A DNA stretch of 64,000 bases from positions 7,972 through 71,971 of the forward strand of contig CAKQGD010000004.1 in the NCBI GenBank assembly GCA_934232845.1, read 5' to 3'. Every line of letters starts with the position of its first letter. Within the stretch, counting starts at the first letter, position 1. Both the position numbers and the translations under genes were made by a program. The notes beneath the pieces are model-generated. The model did no database searches. It saw nothing but the letters and a program-made list of their open reading frames with translations, and was not told where the DNA came from. Source of the stretch: an uncultured Oscillospiraceae bacterium (GTDB lineage Bacteria; Bacillota; Clostridia; Oscillospirales; Ruminococcaceae). This document shows, in pieces, positions 31,098-39,872 of the stretch.

Positions 31098-32219
31098 TCA
31101 GCCAAAGAAATTGAGAATCAGGCCGCCCGCCACGACAGAGGCGATCTGGCCCGAGACATTCGCGCCGATCGCGTGCATCAGCAGATAGTTCTGGCGGTCC
31201 TCCTCCAGTCCCATCTTGTGGATGACGCGCGCCGACATCGGAAAAGCGGAGATTCCCGCCGCACCGATCATGGGGTTGATTTTCCGGCGGGAGAACAGAT
31301 TGAGGAATTTCGCAAACAGCACGCCGCCCACCGTGTCAAAGATGAACGCGACAAGTCCAAGTCCGAGAATCATCAGCGTGCGCGGATCGAGAAACGCCTC
31401 TGCCGTCATCTTGGCCGCGACCGTGATACCGAGCAGCAGGGTGATGAGGTTTGCAAGCACACGCTGGGCGGTCTCGGACAGAGAGCCGAGCACGCCGCAT
31501 TCGCGGATGAGGTTGCCGAACATCAAAAAGCCGATCAGCGCAACCGAACGCGGAGAGACGATGCCGGTCAGCACCGTCGCAAGAATCGGGAACAGAATGC
31601 GTGTGCGCTGCGAAACAGGCCGCGAGGACGGCTCCATACGGATGCTGCGCTCTTTTTTTGTTGTGATCAGGTGAATGACCGGCGGCTGTACAATCGGCAC
31701 CAGAGCCATATAGGAATAAGCGGCCACGATGATCGGGCCGAGATAGTTCGATTTCAGGTAGTTGGCGACAAAGATAGAAGTCGGACCGTCTGCCGCGCCG
31801 ATGATCGCGATAGAGGCCGCGTCCTTTATTTCAAAGCCGAACAGCGCCGCCATCGACAGGGTGAAGAAAATGCCGAACTGCGCGGCCGCGCCGAACAGCA
31901 TCAGCTTGGGATTCTCTAAGAGGGGGCCAAAATCGATCATCGCGCCGATGCCGATGAACAGCAGCAGCGGAAACAACTCGTTGGCAATGCCGGAAGAAAA
32001 CAAGAGATCGAGCACGCCGACCTCCGCGACGCCTTCATACACCTGCGTGACCGCGCCCGACATCGGCAGATTGACAAGAATCGCGCCGAAGCCCATCGGC
32101 AGCAGCAGGGTCGGCTCCATTTCCTTTTTCACGGCGAGCCAGATCAGCAGACCGCCGATGGCCCACATGACAGGCTGCTGCCACTGAAGATTTGCAAAGT
32201 TGGAAAAAACAGCATCCAT
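31098..32219 (-). CDS. oadB: Na+-pumping decarboxylase beta subunit (OadB/GcdB)
   Basis: 373 residues, about 10-11 membrane spans. It couples decarboxylation of carboxybiotin to Na+ export. Signature stretches are FPLLLFIGIGAMIDFGPLL, IAIIGAADGPTSIFVANYL (with the Na+-site Asp), GNLIRECGVLGSL, NPMIGAAGISAFPMSARV and HAIGANVSGQIASVVAGG. GGAG precedes the ATG. The carboxyltransferase alpha subunit (51-52.4 kb) is in the window but not adjacent; no biotin carrier gene is seen. Substrate could be oxaloacetate, methylmalonyl-CoA or glutaconyl-CoA; the OadA-type alpha supports oxaloacetate. Confidence 0.88.
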   Translation of the reverse strand: MDAVFSNFANLQWQQPVMWAIGGLLIWLAVKKEMEPTLLLPMGFGAILVNLPMSGAVTQVYEGVAEVGVLDLLFSSGIANELFPLLLFIGIGAMIDFGPLLENPKLMLFGAAAQFGIFFTLSMAALFGFEIKDAASIAIIGAADGPTSIFVANYLKSNYLGPIIVAAYSYMALVPIVQPPVIHLITTKKERSIRMEPSSRPVSQRTRILFPILATVLTGIVSPRSVALIGFLMFGNLIRECGVLGSLSETAQRVLANLITLLLGITVAAKMTAEAFLDPRTLMILGLGLVAFIFDTVGGVLFAKFLNLFSRRKINPMIGAAGISAFPMSARVIHKMGLEEDRQNYLLMHAIGANVSGQIASVVAGGLILNFFG

Positions 32220-32309
32220 TTTTTAACACTCCGTTGTCGCGCAGACGCCGCCTGCGGCGGGCTGCATTTATCTGGGATGAAAAAGCCGCCTAAAACAGCT
32301 TGAAATAAC

Positions 32310-32338
32310 ATTTTACCATATTTCATCCGGTAAAGCAA
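32310..32338 (-). promoter_or_regulatory. Promoter of the oadB unit
   Basis: Minus strand: TTGCTT (32338-32333), 17-nt spacer, TAAAAT (32315-32310). Confidence 0.65.
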
Positions 32339-32387
32339 ATTGGACAAAATAATCCTAAAAATCTTAGCGGAAAGAAAACGCCCACCG

Positions 32388-32419
32388 AAAAGCGCCCCGC
32401 CGAAAAAGAGGCGAGGCGC
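32388..32419 (-). terminator. Terminator after aspS
   Basis: Minus strand: GCGCCTCGCC (32419-32410) pairs with GGCGGGGCGC (32401-32392), with one G:U, then TTTT. Confidence 0.7.
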
Positions 32420-32447
32420 CGAAAAAAAGCGGTGAAAGCCGGTGCTT

Positions 32448-34238
32448 TCAGTTTTCTTCCTCCACGCGGGTGACCGCGATGGAAAGCTCGTCGAGAGATT
32501 TTGAGTCGGTCTCGGCCGGGCAGCCGCTCATCAGCTCGCTGGCGTTCTGTACCTTGGGGAAGGCCATTACATCGCGAATGGAGTCCCTGCCCAGCAGCAG
32601 CATCACGAGACGGTCGAGTCCGTAGGCCATGCCGCCGTGCGGAGGAACGCCGTATTTGAAGGCCGTAAGCAAAAAGCCGAATTTTTCGGTGTATTCCGCT
32701 TCGCTCATGCCAAGCGCGTCAAACATCCGCTTCTGAATGGCGGGATCGGAAATACGAATCGAGCCGCCGCCCAGCTCCGTGCCGTTGAGCACGAGATCGT
32801 AGGCGCGGGCGCGCACGCTGCCGGGGTCGCTCTCAAGATGGTCGAGATCGTCGAAATTCGGGCAGGTAAAGGGATGGTGCATCGCGTAGAAGCGGCCGTC
32901 CTCCGGGGAGTATTCGAGCAGCGGGAACTCGGTAATCCACAAAAGATCGTAGCTGTCCTCGGGGATGAGGCCGAGGCGCTTGCCTAAAGTCAGGCGCAGT
33001 GCGCCGAGCGCCGCGAACACGGTCGGCTCATATGCGTCGGCTACAACGAGAAGAACGTCGCCCTCCTCGTAGCCCATGCGCTCGTGGATGGACGCGATCT
33101 CGGTCTCGGTGAGGAATTTTTCAAACGAAGAGGTTTTGCCGTCCTTCGTCCAGCGGGAATAAGCGAGGCCCTTTGCTTTGTAGAGCTTGGCCGTATCGGT
33201 CAGCTTGTCAATCTCCTTGCGGGTCAGCACGGCAGCCGCGCCCTTGACGTTGATCGCGCGGACCGAGCCGGTGCCGAGCGCGCCCTTGAACACCGCAAAG
33301 CCGGTGTCTGCCAGCAGATCGGAGAGGTTGACCAGCTCTAAGCCGAAACGGGTATCCGGCTTGTCCGAGCCGAAGCGGTCCATTGCCTCGCGCCAGGTCA
33401 TACGGCGCAGCGGAAGCTGCAGGTCGCGCCCGAGAATCTCCTTGAAAATGCGCTTCATCAGGCCCTCGTTGACGGTCTGTACGTCTTCTTCGTCGACGAA
33501 GGACATCTCCAGATCGATCTGGGTGAATTCGGGCTGGCGGTCGGCGCGCAGGTCCTCGTCGCGGAAGCAGCGCGCGATCTGCAGGTAGCGGTCGAAGCCC
33601 GCCACCATGCACAGCTGTTTATACAGCTGCGGAGACTGCGGCAGCGCATAGAATTTGCCGGGATGCACGCGGGACGGCACAAGGTAGTCGCGCGCGCCCT
33701 CGGGAGTGGGCTTCATCAGGCAGGGGGTCTCGATCTCGACAAAGCGGTTGTCGTCGAAGTAGTCGCGCACCAGCTTGACGATGCGGTGGCGCAGCAGAAT
33801 GGCCGACTGCAGCTCGGGGCGGCGCAGGTCAAGATAGCGGTGGCGCAGGCGAAGCTCTTCGTTTGTTTTGACGCCGTCTTTGATGTCAAAGGGGGGCGTT
33901 TCGCTGACGGCAAGAATGCGAAGCTCCGATACGAGCACCTCGACCTCGCCGGTCGGGATGTCGTGATTGACGCTCTCGCGGCGGCGCACGACGCCCTTTG
34001 CCATCAGAACATACTCGCTGCGCACGGTCTGCGCCTTTTCAAAGACGGCGCGGTCGCTCGTTTCGTCAAAGGCGAGCTGCGCAATGCCGGTGCGGTCGCG
34101 CAGATCGACGAAAACCAGCGTGCCGAGATTGCGCTGCTTGGCGCACCAGCCGGCAAGGACGACTTCTTTGCCGATGTCGGCGGGGCGAAGCTCGCCGCAG
34201 TACAGGGTTCTCTTAAGACCCGTCATTTTGTCTGCCAT
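32448..34238 (-). CDS. aspS: Aspartyl-tRNA synthetase
   Basis: A 596-residue class II synthetase. The N-terminal OB fold (about 15-105) recognises the anticodon. Catalytic motifs are YDxx-type RHRYLDLRR (motif 1 region), FRDEDLRADRQPEFTQIDLEMSF (motif 2) and GMAYGLDRLVMLL (motif 3). A bacterial GAD insertion lies at about 290-410. Length matches bacterial AspRS. AAGAAAGGAA precedes the ATG. It is the last gene of the T-box-led hisS unit. Whether it is discriminating or also charges tRNA-Asn cannot be judged here. Confidence 0.96.
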   Translation of the reverse strand: MADKMTGLKRTLYCGELRPADIGKEVVLAGWCAKQRNLGTLVFVDLRDRTGIAQLAFDETSDRAVFEKAQTVRSEYVLMAKGVVRRRESVNHDIPTGEVEVLVSELRILAVSETPPFDIKDGVKTNEELRLRHRYLDLRRPELQSAILLRHRIVKLVRDYFDDNRFVEIETPCLMKPTPEGARDYLVPSRVHPGKFYALPQSPQLYKQLCMVAGFDRYLQIARCFRDEDLRADRQPEFTQIDLEMSFVDEEDVQTVNEGLMKRIFKEILGRDLQLPLRRMTWREAMDRFGSDKPDTRFGLELVNLSDLLADTGFAVFKGALGTGSVRAINVKGAAAVLTRKEIDKLTDTAKLYKAKGLAYSRWTKDGKTSSFEKFLTETEIASIHERMGYEEGDVLLVVADAYEPTVFAALGALRLTLGKRLGLIPEDSYDLLWITEFPLLEYSPEDGRFYAMHHPFTCPNFDDLDHLESDPGSVRARAYDLVLNGTELGGGSIRISDPAIQKRMFDALGMSEAEYTEKFGFLLTAFKYGVPPHGGMAYGLDRLVMLLLGRDSIRDVMAFPKVQNASELMSGCPAETDSKSLDELSIAVTRVEEEN

Positions 34239-34324
34239 ACTTGTGATTCCTTTCTTAAGGAGGGGGCAAACGCCCCTTCGGTTTCATTTTTATAAGGAGA
34301 AAACGCGGCGCATCCCGGTTCGGT

Positions 34325-34576
34325 TTATCCGTGCAGTCCGTCGGACTGGCGCTGCATATTTTCCACTACGACGTCGGAGATGTCGCCCAGCGAAGCGGCG
34401 TACTCCAGCACGCGCCACGGCTCGTTGGTGTGGTAGTGAATCTTGATCAGCTCATCGTCTCCGACAGCCAGCAGGCAGTCGCCCGGAATATGCGCCGTGA
34501 TATAATCGTGGATCGCATCCTCGTCAAGATCGTGTCCGTCGATCAAAAGCTGCGTGTCAAATTTGTATTCCAGCAT
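34325..34576 (-). CDS. Small protein resembling the C-terminal domain of FakA/DAK-type kinases
   Basis: 83 residues. IKIHYHTNEPWRVLEYAASLGDISDVVVENMQRQ closely follows the end of FakA/YloV-type dihydroxyacetone-kinase-like proteins (VHVHTNDP...GELS...IENMREQ). The ATP-binding DAK2 and middle domains are absent, so it cannot be a complete kinase. The ATG at 34576 follows AGGAAAGGGAAG; a GTG at 34597 lies within that site. It sits between hisS and aspS, within 20 nt of the hisS stop, and so is in the T-box unit. Confidence 0.7.
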   Translation of the reverse strand: MLEYKFDTQLLIDGHDLDEDAIHDYITAHIPGDCLLAVGDDELIKIHYHTNEPWRVLEYAASLGDISDVVVENMQRQSDGLHG

Positions 34577-34593
34577 CTCTCTTCCCTTTCCTC

Positions 34594-35904
34594 TCACAAC
34601 TTCGCGGCGGCGTCCGCCGTGTCTGCAAGCTGACGGTCGAGCAGCAGCTTTTCTGCCGTTTCGACAAAGCGGTCCAGAGAAATGGACACCTGTTCGCCGG
34701 TTTTCATATCCTTGATCTTTGCCGTGCCCTGTGCCAGCTCATCGTCACCGAGTACCATTGTGAACAGCGCGCCCAGCTTGTCGGCACAGCGCATCTGTGC
34801 CTTGAGGCTGCGGCCCATCGTATCCGCGTCCGCGCGGATCCCCTCGCGGCGAAGCTGTTCGACCAGCGTGCCCGCGCGCACAGAGGCGGCCTGCCCCATC
34901 GGGACGAGGAATATCTCGCACGGCTGTGCGGGGGGAACCTCTGCGCCGGAAGCCTCCATCACAAGCTGAAGGCGCTCAAGCCCCATGCCGAAGCCGATGC
35001 CCGGCAGCGCGGGGCCGCCGATCTCCTCGACGAGACCGTCGTACCGGCCGCCGCCGCAGACCGTGCCCTGCGCGCCGATCGTCTCGGTGACAAATTCAAA
35101 CACGGTGCGGCAGTAGTAGTCCAGCCCGCGCACGATGTCGGGGTCGAGCTCCCAGCGGATGCCCATCGCGTCAAGGCGCGCGGTCACCCCGTCAAAATGC
35201 GCGCGGCAGTCCGGGCACAGGCGATCGATCATCTTGGGGGCCTTTTCGGCGAGGGCCTTGCATTCGGGATTTTTGCAGTCCAGAATGCGCAGCGGGTTTG
35301 TCGTCAATCTGCCGCGGCATGTCTCGCAGAGCTCGCTTTCGTGCGAGGCGAAGTAGGCACGCAGCTTTTCGTGATAGGCGGGGCGGCATTCCCTGCATCC
35401 GATCGAATTGAGAAACAGCCGCACCTTGTTCACGCCCAGCTCTTCGAGCACGCGGCTGCCCAGTGCAATGACCTCGGCGTCCGCCGCCGGAGACGGAGAA
35501 CCGACCGACTCTACGCCGAACTGATGAAACTCGCGCAGTCTGCCCGCCTGAGGCTTTTCGTAACGGAAACACGACATCACATAGCTCGCTTTTACGGGCA
35601 GCTGGCCCGCGAGCACACCGTTTTCGGCCAGCGCGCGGATGGCGCCCGACGTACCCTCGGGCCGCAGCGTGATGGAACGGCCGCCCTTGTCGGTAAAGGT
35701 GTACATTTCTTTCTGTACGACGTCGGTCGTGTCGCCGACCGCGCGGTTGAACAGTTCCGTATGTTCAAAGGTGGGGGTTCGCACCTCAAAAAAACCGTAG
35801 CGCTCGGCGATCTCGAGTACCGTGCGCTCGATATAGTGCCAGCGGGGAGAATCGGCGGGCAGAACGTCTTTCGTTCCCTTGGGTGCGGTGGTGAGAAGTT
35901 TCAT
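34594..35904 (-). CDS. hisS: Histidyl-tRNA synthetase
   Basis: A 436-residue class II synthetase. Motif 2 is in the region of SYVMSCFRYEKPQAGRLREFHQFGVE, the histidine-A motif is LDYYCRTVFEF, then GGGRYDGL; motif 3 is PGIGFGMGLERL. The C-terminal anticodon domain starts at about 335. RPEGTSGAIRAL is also present. GAAAGGACC precedes the ATG. It is the first gene after the T-box leader, followed by the DAK-like gene and aspS. Confidence 0.96.
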   Translation of the reverse strand: MKLLTTAPKGTKDVLPADSPRWHYIERTVLEIAERYGFFEVRTPTFEHTELFNRAVGDTTDVVQKEMYTFTDKGGRSITLRPEGTSGAIRALAENGVLAGQLPVKASYVMSCFRYEKPQAGRLREFHQFGVESVGSPSPAADAEVIALGSRVLEELGVNKVRLFLNSIGCRECRPAYHEKLRAYFASHESELCETCRGRLTTNPLRILDCKNPECKALAEKAPKMIDRLCPDCRAHFDGVTARLDAMGIRWELDPDIVRGLDYYCRTVFEFVTETIGAQGTVCGGGRYDGLVEEIGGPALPGIGFGMGLERLQLVMEASGAEVPPAQPCEIFLVPMGQAASVRAGTLVEQLRREGIRADADTMGRSLKAQMRCADKLGALFTMVLGDDELAQGTAKIKDMKTGEQVSISLDRFVETAEKLLLDRQLADTADAAAKL

Positions 35905-35959
35905 ATCGCAGGTCCTTTCCGGCCGCGGGCGGCGGCCATGACAGATTGGGCGGAGGAAA

Positions 35960-36183
35960 AGAAAAAATGCCCTTTTTCCCCTGCGAAGAACGCAGAGAGA
36001 AAAGGGGCGTAAAAGCTACGCGGTGCCACCCTGTGTTTCGCCGTCCGCCGGACGGCGTTCTCAAAAGAGCCCCTTTAACGGTGGGCAGCCGGGGCGTTTT
36101 TGATTCGCGCCCGACTCGGCGAACTGTCCTTCCTCTCAAACCGCGCGGGAGCCTCTCAGCCAAAGGGCCCCCTCTCTGTGCCG
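35960..36183 (-). promoter_or_regulatory. T-box leader of hisS-aspS, probable Asp (GAC) specifier
   Basis: The T-box AGGGTGGCACCGCG lies at 36032-36019 on the minus strand. Upstream are Stem I landmarks: CAGAGAG near 36178, GGCTGAGAGGC near 36161, and GAA-G-GAC (GAC at 36128-36126), which fits the specifier position and would read Asp. Downstream, GCCCCTTTT (36008-36000) pairs with AAAAAGGGC (35977-35969), followed by ATTTTTT, as the terminator. Uncharged tRNA would favour antitermination. The T-box is certain; the specifier call is moderate. Confidence 0.88.
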
Positions 36184-36253
36184 CAAAATTTAAAAGTACT
36201 GTGTTTCGCGTCGGCGTCATGCTGTTTTAAAATGCAGTTTTTTAAAAAAGCGC

Positions 36254-36658
36254 TCAGCACTTGGGATTAACGATGTCGCGCCAGTCGAGATCACCCTTTT
36301 CCAGCGCGTGGATGAGGGCCTCGGCCGTGGCGATGTTTGTCGCCACCGGAATGGAGTGCACGTCGCACAGGCGGATGAGATTGGCTTCGTCCGGTTCGTC
36401 CTGCTTCATGCCGATGGGGTCGCGCAGAAAGATCAAAAGATCGATTTCGTTGCAGGCGATGCGGGCCGCGATCTGCTGGTCGCCGCCTTGGTGTCCCGAC
36501 AGGTAGCGAAACACATGCAAACCCGTCGCGTCGGCGATCAGCTTGCCTGTGACGCCGGTGGCGCAGAGACTGTGTTGGCTGAGAATGCCGCTGTAAGCAA
36601 TGCAGAACTGAACCATGAGCTCTTTTTTTGCATTGTGCGCGATGAGTGCGATGTTCAT
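36254..36658 (-). CDS. mgsA: Methylglyoxal synthase
   Basis: 134 residues. Turns dihydroxyacetone phosphate into methylglyoxal + phosphate, a glycolytic bypass that relieves phosphate limitation. Motifs: IALIAHNAKKELM (start), ATGVTGKLI, LSGHQGGDQQIAARI, LLIFLRDPIGMKQDEPD (catalytic Asp region) and IPVATNIATAEALI. GGAGGAATG precedes the ATG. It lies 24 nt after minD in the elongation/division cluster, as in many Clostridia. Confidence 0.95.
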   Translation of the reverse strand: MNIALIAHNAKKELMVQFCIAYSGILSQHSLCATGVTGKLIADATGLHVFRYLSGHQGGDQQIAARIACNEIDLLIFLRDPIGMKQDEPDEANLIRLCDVHSIPVATNIATAEALIHALEKGDLDWRDIVNPKC

Positions 36659-36682
36659 GAGATCATTCCTCCTGTCGGAAAA

Positions 36683-37414
36683 TTATTTCAGGCGCCGGAT
36701 GTTGAGAAAAACGCGCTCGCCCAGAAGACGGCGGCAGAGATCCGCGATCTCACCGCCCGCGCGGCTGTCGTCCGGCAGAGGGCTGCCGGCGGAGCAGGCC
36801 GCCGAAACGGCCGGATCAAACGGAATCACAGAAATCAGCTGTACGCCCGCGCGGTCTATGACCGCGTCGAGATCCGGCAGATCGCCGGTCAGGCGCTTTG
36901 CGGTAAATTGGTTGATGATAAGACGGGCGGGACAGGTGAGCGTCTGTGCCGTTTTTGCCGCGTCGCGGGCCGATACGGTGTCCGCGGTGGCGACAATCAG
37001 CGCTTCATCCGCGGCGGAGGCGGCAACGTCAAAGCTGCGTCCCAGACCCGCGGCGGTGTCGAGAATTAAAAAATCGTAGCAGCCGGACAACCCCTTGAGC
37101 AGCAGCCGCAGATTGGTGCGGTCCGGCACAAAATGCCGGTCGACGGGGGCCGCGATCAAGTGAAGATTGCCTGCGGGCGTGTCCACAATGACGACTGCCT
37201 TGACCGGACGGCACCGTCCGGTGAGCACGTCGCCGAGGTCATAGACCACGCGGTCGGATACACCGAGCATCAGGTCAAGCCCGCGGAGTCCCGCGTCCAG
37301 CTCGACGAGCAGAACGTTTTTTCCGCGTGCCGCGAGCGAGCGTCCCAAAAGCTGGGAAACGGTGGATTTTCCGGTGCCGCCTTTTCCGGACGTCACAAGA
37401 AGTACCTTCGGCAT
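36683..37414 (-). CDS. minD: MinD-type septum-site ATPase
   Basis: A 243-residue ParA/MinD ATPase. Deviant Walker A GKGGTGKST near residue 11, then VELDAGLRGLDLMLGV, DFLILDTAAGLG (Walker B) and RLIINQF. The last residues (LGERVFLNIRRLK) include basic and hydrophobic positions that could form the membrane-targeting helix. The ATG at 37414 follows GGAAGG. No minC or minE homologue is adjacent. Part of the mre/PBP2 cluster. Confidence 0.85.
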   Translation of the reverse strand: MPKVLLVTSGKGGTGKSTVSQLLGRSLAARGKNVLLVELDAGLRGLDLMLGVSDRVVYDLGDVLTGRCRPVKAVVIVDTPAGNLHLIAAPVDRHFVPDRTNLRLLLKGLSGCYDFLILDTAAGLGRSFDVAASAADEALIVATADTVSARDAAKTAQTLTCPARLIINQFTAKRLTGDLPDLDAVIDRAGVQLISVIPFDPAVSAACSAGSPLPDDSRAGGEIADLCRRLLGERVFLNIRRLK

Positions 37415-37537
37415 AACGATATATTCCTTCCTATCATAATAGCACAAGCCTGTCAAAAAATCCAGACGGGCAAAAAAATATTTTGGAAAATTTACCGCTG
37501 TGTGCGAAGCCTTTGACAAGGTGCGCCATGGAGCATG

Positions 37538-39589
37538 TCACGCTGCGTTTTCTGCGGTCTGCGCGCCGCTTTCTTCGGCGGGCGTTTCCTCCAAGGCGGG
37601 GTCTTCGGGCGCTTCCTCCTGTGTTTCCGGAAAGAAGTAAGCGTCGAGTACGGCGCGGGCAACGGGAGCGCCGGTATAGCCGTGCCAGCCCTTTTCGATG
37701 ACGACGGCGACCGCGATCTGAGGATCCTCGGCCGGGGCGAAGCAGATAAAGGTCGAGTTGGGAAATTCCTTTGTCTGCGGCGTGCCGGTTTTGGACGCGA
37801 CCGTAATCGGATAATCGCCCAGATAGCGGTACGAGGTGCCGTTTGCCGCGTGAGTGGCGTTGATCATGCCCTGAAACACCGTGTCCCACACCTCGTCGGG
37901 AACGTCCAGTGTGGACACGACGGAGGTGTCTCCGCTCTGCAGCACCTCTTCATAGTCGTAATAGGAGGAGATCGAACGCACGAGAGTCAGGTTTCTGCGT
38001 TCTCCGCGGCGGGCGATGGTGGCGGTGTAATTGGCGAGCTGCAGGGGTGTATAGCCGTTGTCGAGCTGGCCGATGGCGGCCTGCAGCACGTCGCCGGGGT
38101 TGACTGTATCGGGGTCGCACTGTGTGCCGGCGGCCTCCGACAGCTCGATGCCGGCGGGCACGCCGAGGCCGAGCGTCTGCGCGTATTCGTTGATCGCGGC
38201 AATGCCGAGCTGACGGCCCGTGTCATAAAAAAAGATGTTGCACGAGGCGCGCAGCGCGTCGATCACGGTCATCAGGCCGTGTGAACTCAGGCAGGTCGGC
38301 TGGTAGTCCTGAAAATAGGTATAAACGCCGCTGCATCGGATTTGCGTGTCGGGCCGGATGATTCCTTCGGAAAGGCCGGCCACGGCGACGGTCGGCTTAA
38401 AGGTGGAGCCGGGCGCGTATACGCCGGAAAAAGCGCGGTTCCAGAACGGGTTTAAAGGATTCGCGGAATTTTCCGCGAAATCCTCCGCATAGGTCGAAAG
38501 ATTGTAGGACGGATACGTCACCGCGGCGAGCACCTCGGAATTTTTGATATCGATGGCGACGACGGCGCCCGCGTCGGCTTCCTTGCCCTTGCCCTCGGGG
38601 GCAGTGGCATTGAGCAGCGCAATTTCGCCTTGCAGGGCCTCTGCGGCGGTGCGCTGCAGATTTTTGTCAATGGTGAGCACGACGGTGTCGCCCGGCACCG
38701 CGGGAGAGGATTCCGTCACGCCGATGACGTTGTAGGATGCATCGCGGGAAATCAGTCTCTCGCCGTCCGTACCGCGCAGAACCTCTTCAAAGGCGCGTTC
38801 GATTCCTTCGCGGCCGACCGTATCGTTCATCTCGTAGCCCTTGGCCAGATAATCGTCCATCTCGTCGGCGATGATGGCGCCGGTGCGCCCGATGATATGC
38901 GGCGCAAGGTCTCCGTCGATATAAACACGGCGCGGCACCTCCTCGACGTTTACGCCGGGCAGTTCAGAGCGCATCTGCGCGACGCGCGAGGCGGTTTCCA
39001 GAGAGACGTTTTCGGCAAAGGTATAGCGTGTTTCCAGCGAGTAGCCCGTGCGCTCCATTTCATAGCGCACGGCTGCCGCGGCCAGCGCGTCGGCAGCGGA
39101 ATATTCCGTCAGGCCGTAGCGCTCCCGAAGCCAGAAAAACACATCGTCCGCCGAGGCGTAGGAGTTAATCTCAATCAAAGTCTTGAGCCGCGTGACGGCC
39201 GCCTCGGAATCCGGAGAAAATGAAACGGAGCCGTCGGCGTTCAGCACAAGCGGCAGGTTGTCGTTCCAGGTCTCGCCGCTTTCCCGCAGCACGCCGATCA
39301 GCGTGAGAATGGTGTCGTTTCCGCTTCCCTCCGGCGCGAGGGCTTTGTCGAATACGATGTTGTAAGACGCTTCGTTATAGGCAAAGGGGCTGCCGCTGCG
39401 GTCGACGATCTCGCCGCGAGCCGCCTTGACGGTCTGCACTTTGGTATCGCCGCGCTGCTGCTGCTCAAGATAGGCGGCGCCGTCTGCGATCTGAATCTGC
39501 GCCAGACGCACCGTAAAGAGAAACAGCACCGCGCCGACAAAGCCGCCGAGCGTCAGAATGCGCCAAAGGTCACTGTCCCGCAGCTTCAT
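37538..39589 (-). CDS. mrdA: Penicillin-binding protein 2 (class B transpeptidase, elongasome)
   Basis: 683 residues. One N-terminal membrane anchor (WRILTLGGFVGAVLFLFTV), dimerisation domain to about residue 330, then transpeptidase. Motifs: SxxK in YAPGSTFKPTVAV, SxN in RASCNIFFYDTG, KTG in VASKTGTPQT. An acidic Pro/Glu tail ends the protein. The ATG at 39589 follows GGAGGGG. It crosslinks side-wall peptidoglycan together with the RodA-type polymerase (869-2002) and the Mre proteins encoded just upstream. Confidence 0.92.
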   Translation of the reverse strand: MKLRDSDLWRILTLGGFVGAVLFLFTVRLAQIQIADGAAYLEQQQRGDTKVQTVKAARGEIVDRSGSPFAYNEASYNIVFDKALAPEGSGNDTILTLIGVLRESGETWNDNLPLVLNADGSVSFSPDSEAAVTRLKTLIEINSYASADDVFFWLRERYGLTEYSAADALAAAAVRYEMERTGYSLETRYTFAENVSLETASRVAQMRSELPGVNVEEVPRRVYIDGDLAPHIIGRTGAIIADEMDDYLAKGYEMNDTVGREGIERAFEEVLRGTDGERLISRDASYNVIGVTESSPAVPGDTVVLTIDKNLQRTAAEALQGEIALLNATAPEGKGKEADAGAVVAIDIKNSEVLAAVTYPSYNLSTYAEDFAENSANPLNPFWNRAFSGVYAPGSTFKPTVAVAGLSEGIIRPDTQIRCSGVYTYFQDYQPTCLSSHGLMTVIDALRASCNIFFYDTGRQLGIAAINEYAQTLGLGVPAGIELSEAAGTQCDPDTVNPGDVLQAAIGQLDNGYTPLQLANYTATIARRGERRNLTLVRSISSYYDYEEVLQSGDTSVVSTLDVPDEVWDTVFQGMINATHAANGTSYRYLGDYPITVASKTGTPQTKEFPNSTFICFAPAEDPQIAVAVVIEKGWHGYTGAPVARAVLDAYFFPETQEEAPEDPALEETPAEESGAQTAENAA

Positions 39590-39872
39590 ACAAAACCCCT
39601 CCTTTTCTTTTTGAATTATGAAATGGATAAAAACAAACACCCGGTGATAAAAACAGGCCGCGCAGGCTTTTAAAAAAGAGGAATTTCTTGCTTTCTCCCT
39701 TAAAAATCATTTGGTGCTCCAAGTTTCAAGAAGGTGAGGCGGAAATTTCTTTCGCCCGCTTTTTCATCCTGCCTGTGTAAAAAATCGGCCTTCCGCCGTT
39801 TGAAAACGCGCATGCCGTGCCCCTTTGGAGTACGGCCGCTCAATAAAATCAAACAAAAAACGCGCGCAGCGG

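Noticed and set aside
39590..39872. Possible 37-codon ORF between mrdA and mreD on the minus strand
   Set aside because: No ribosome site before its ATG and no motif; the 280-bp gap otherwise shows nothing clear.
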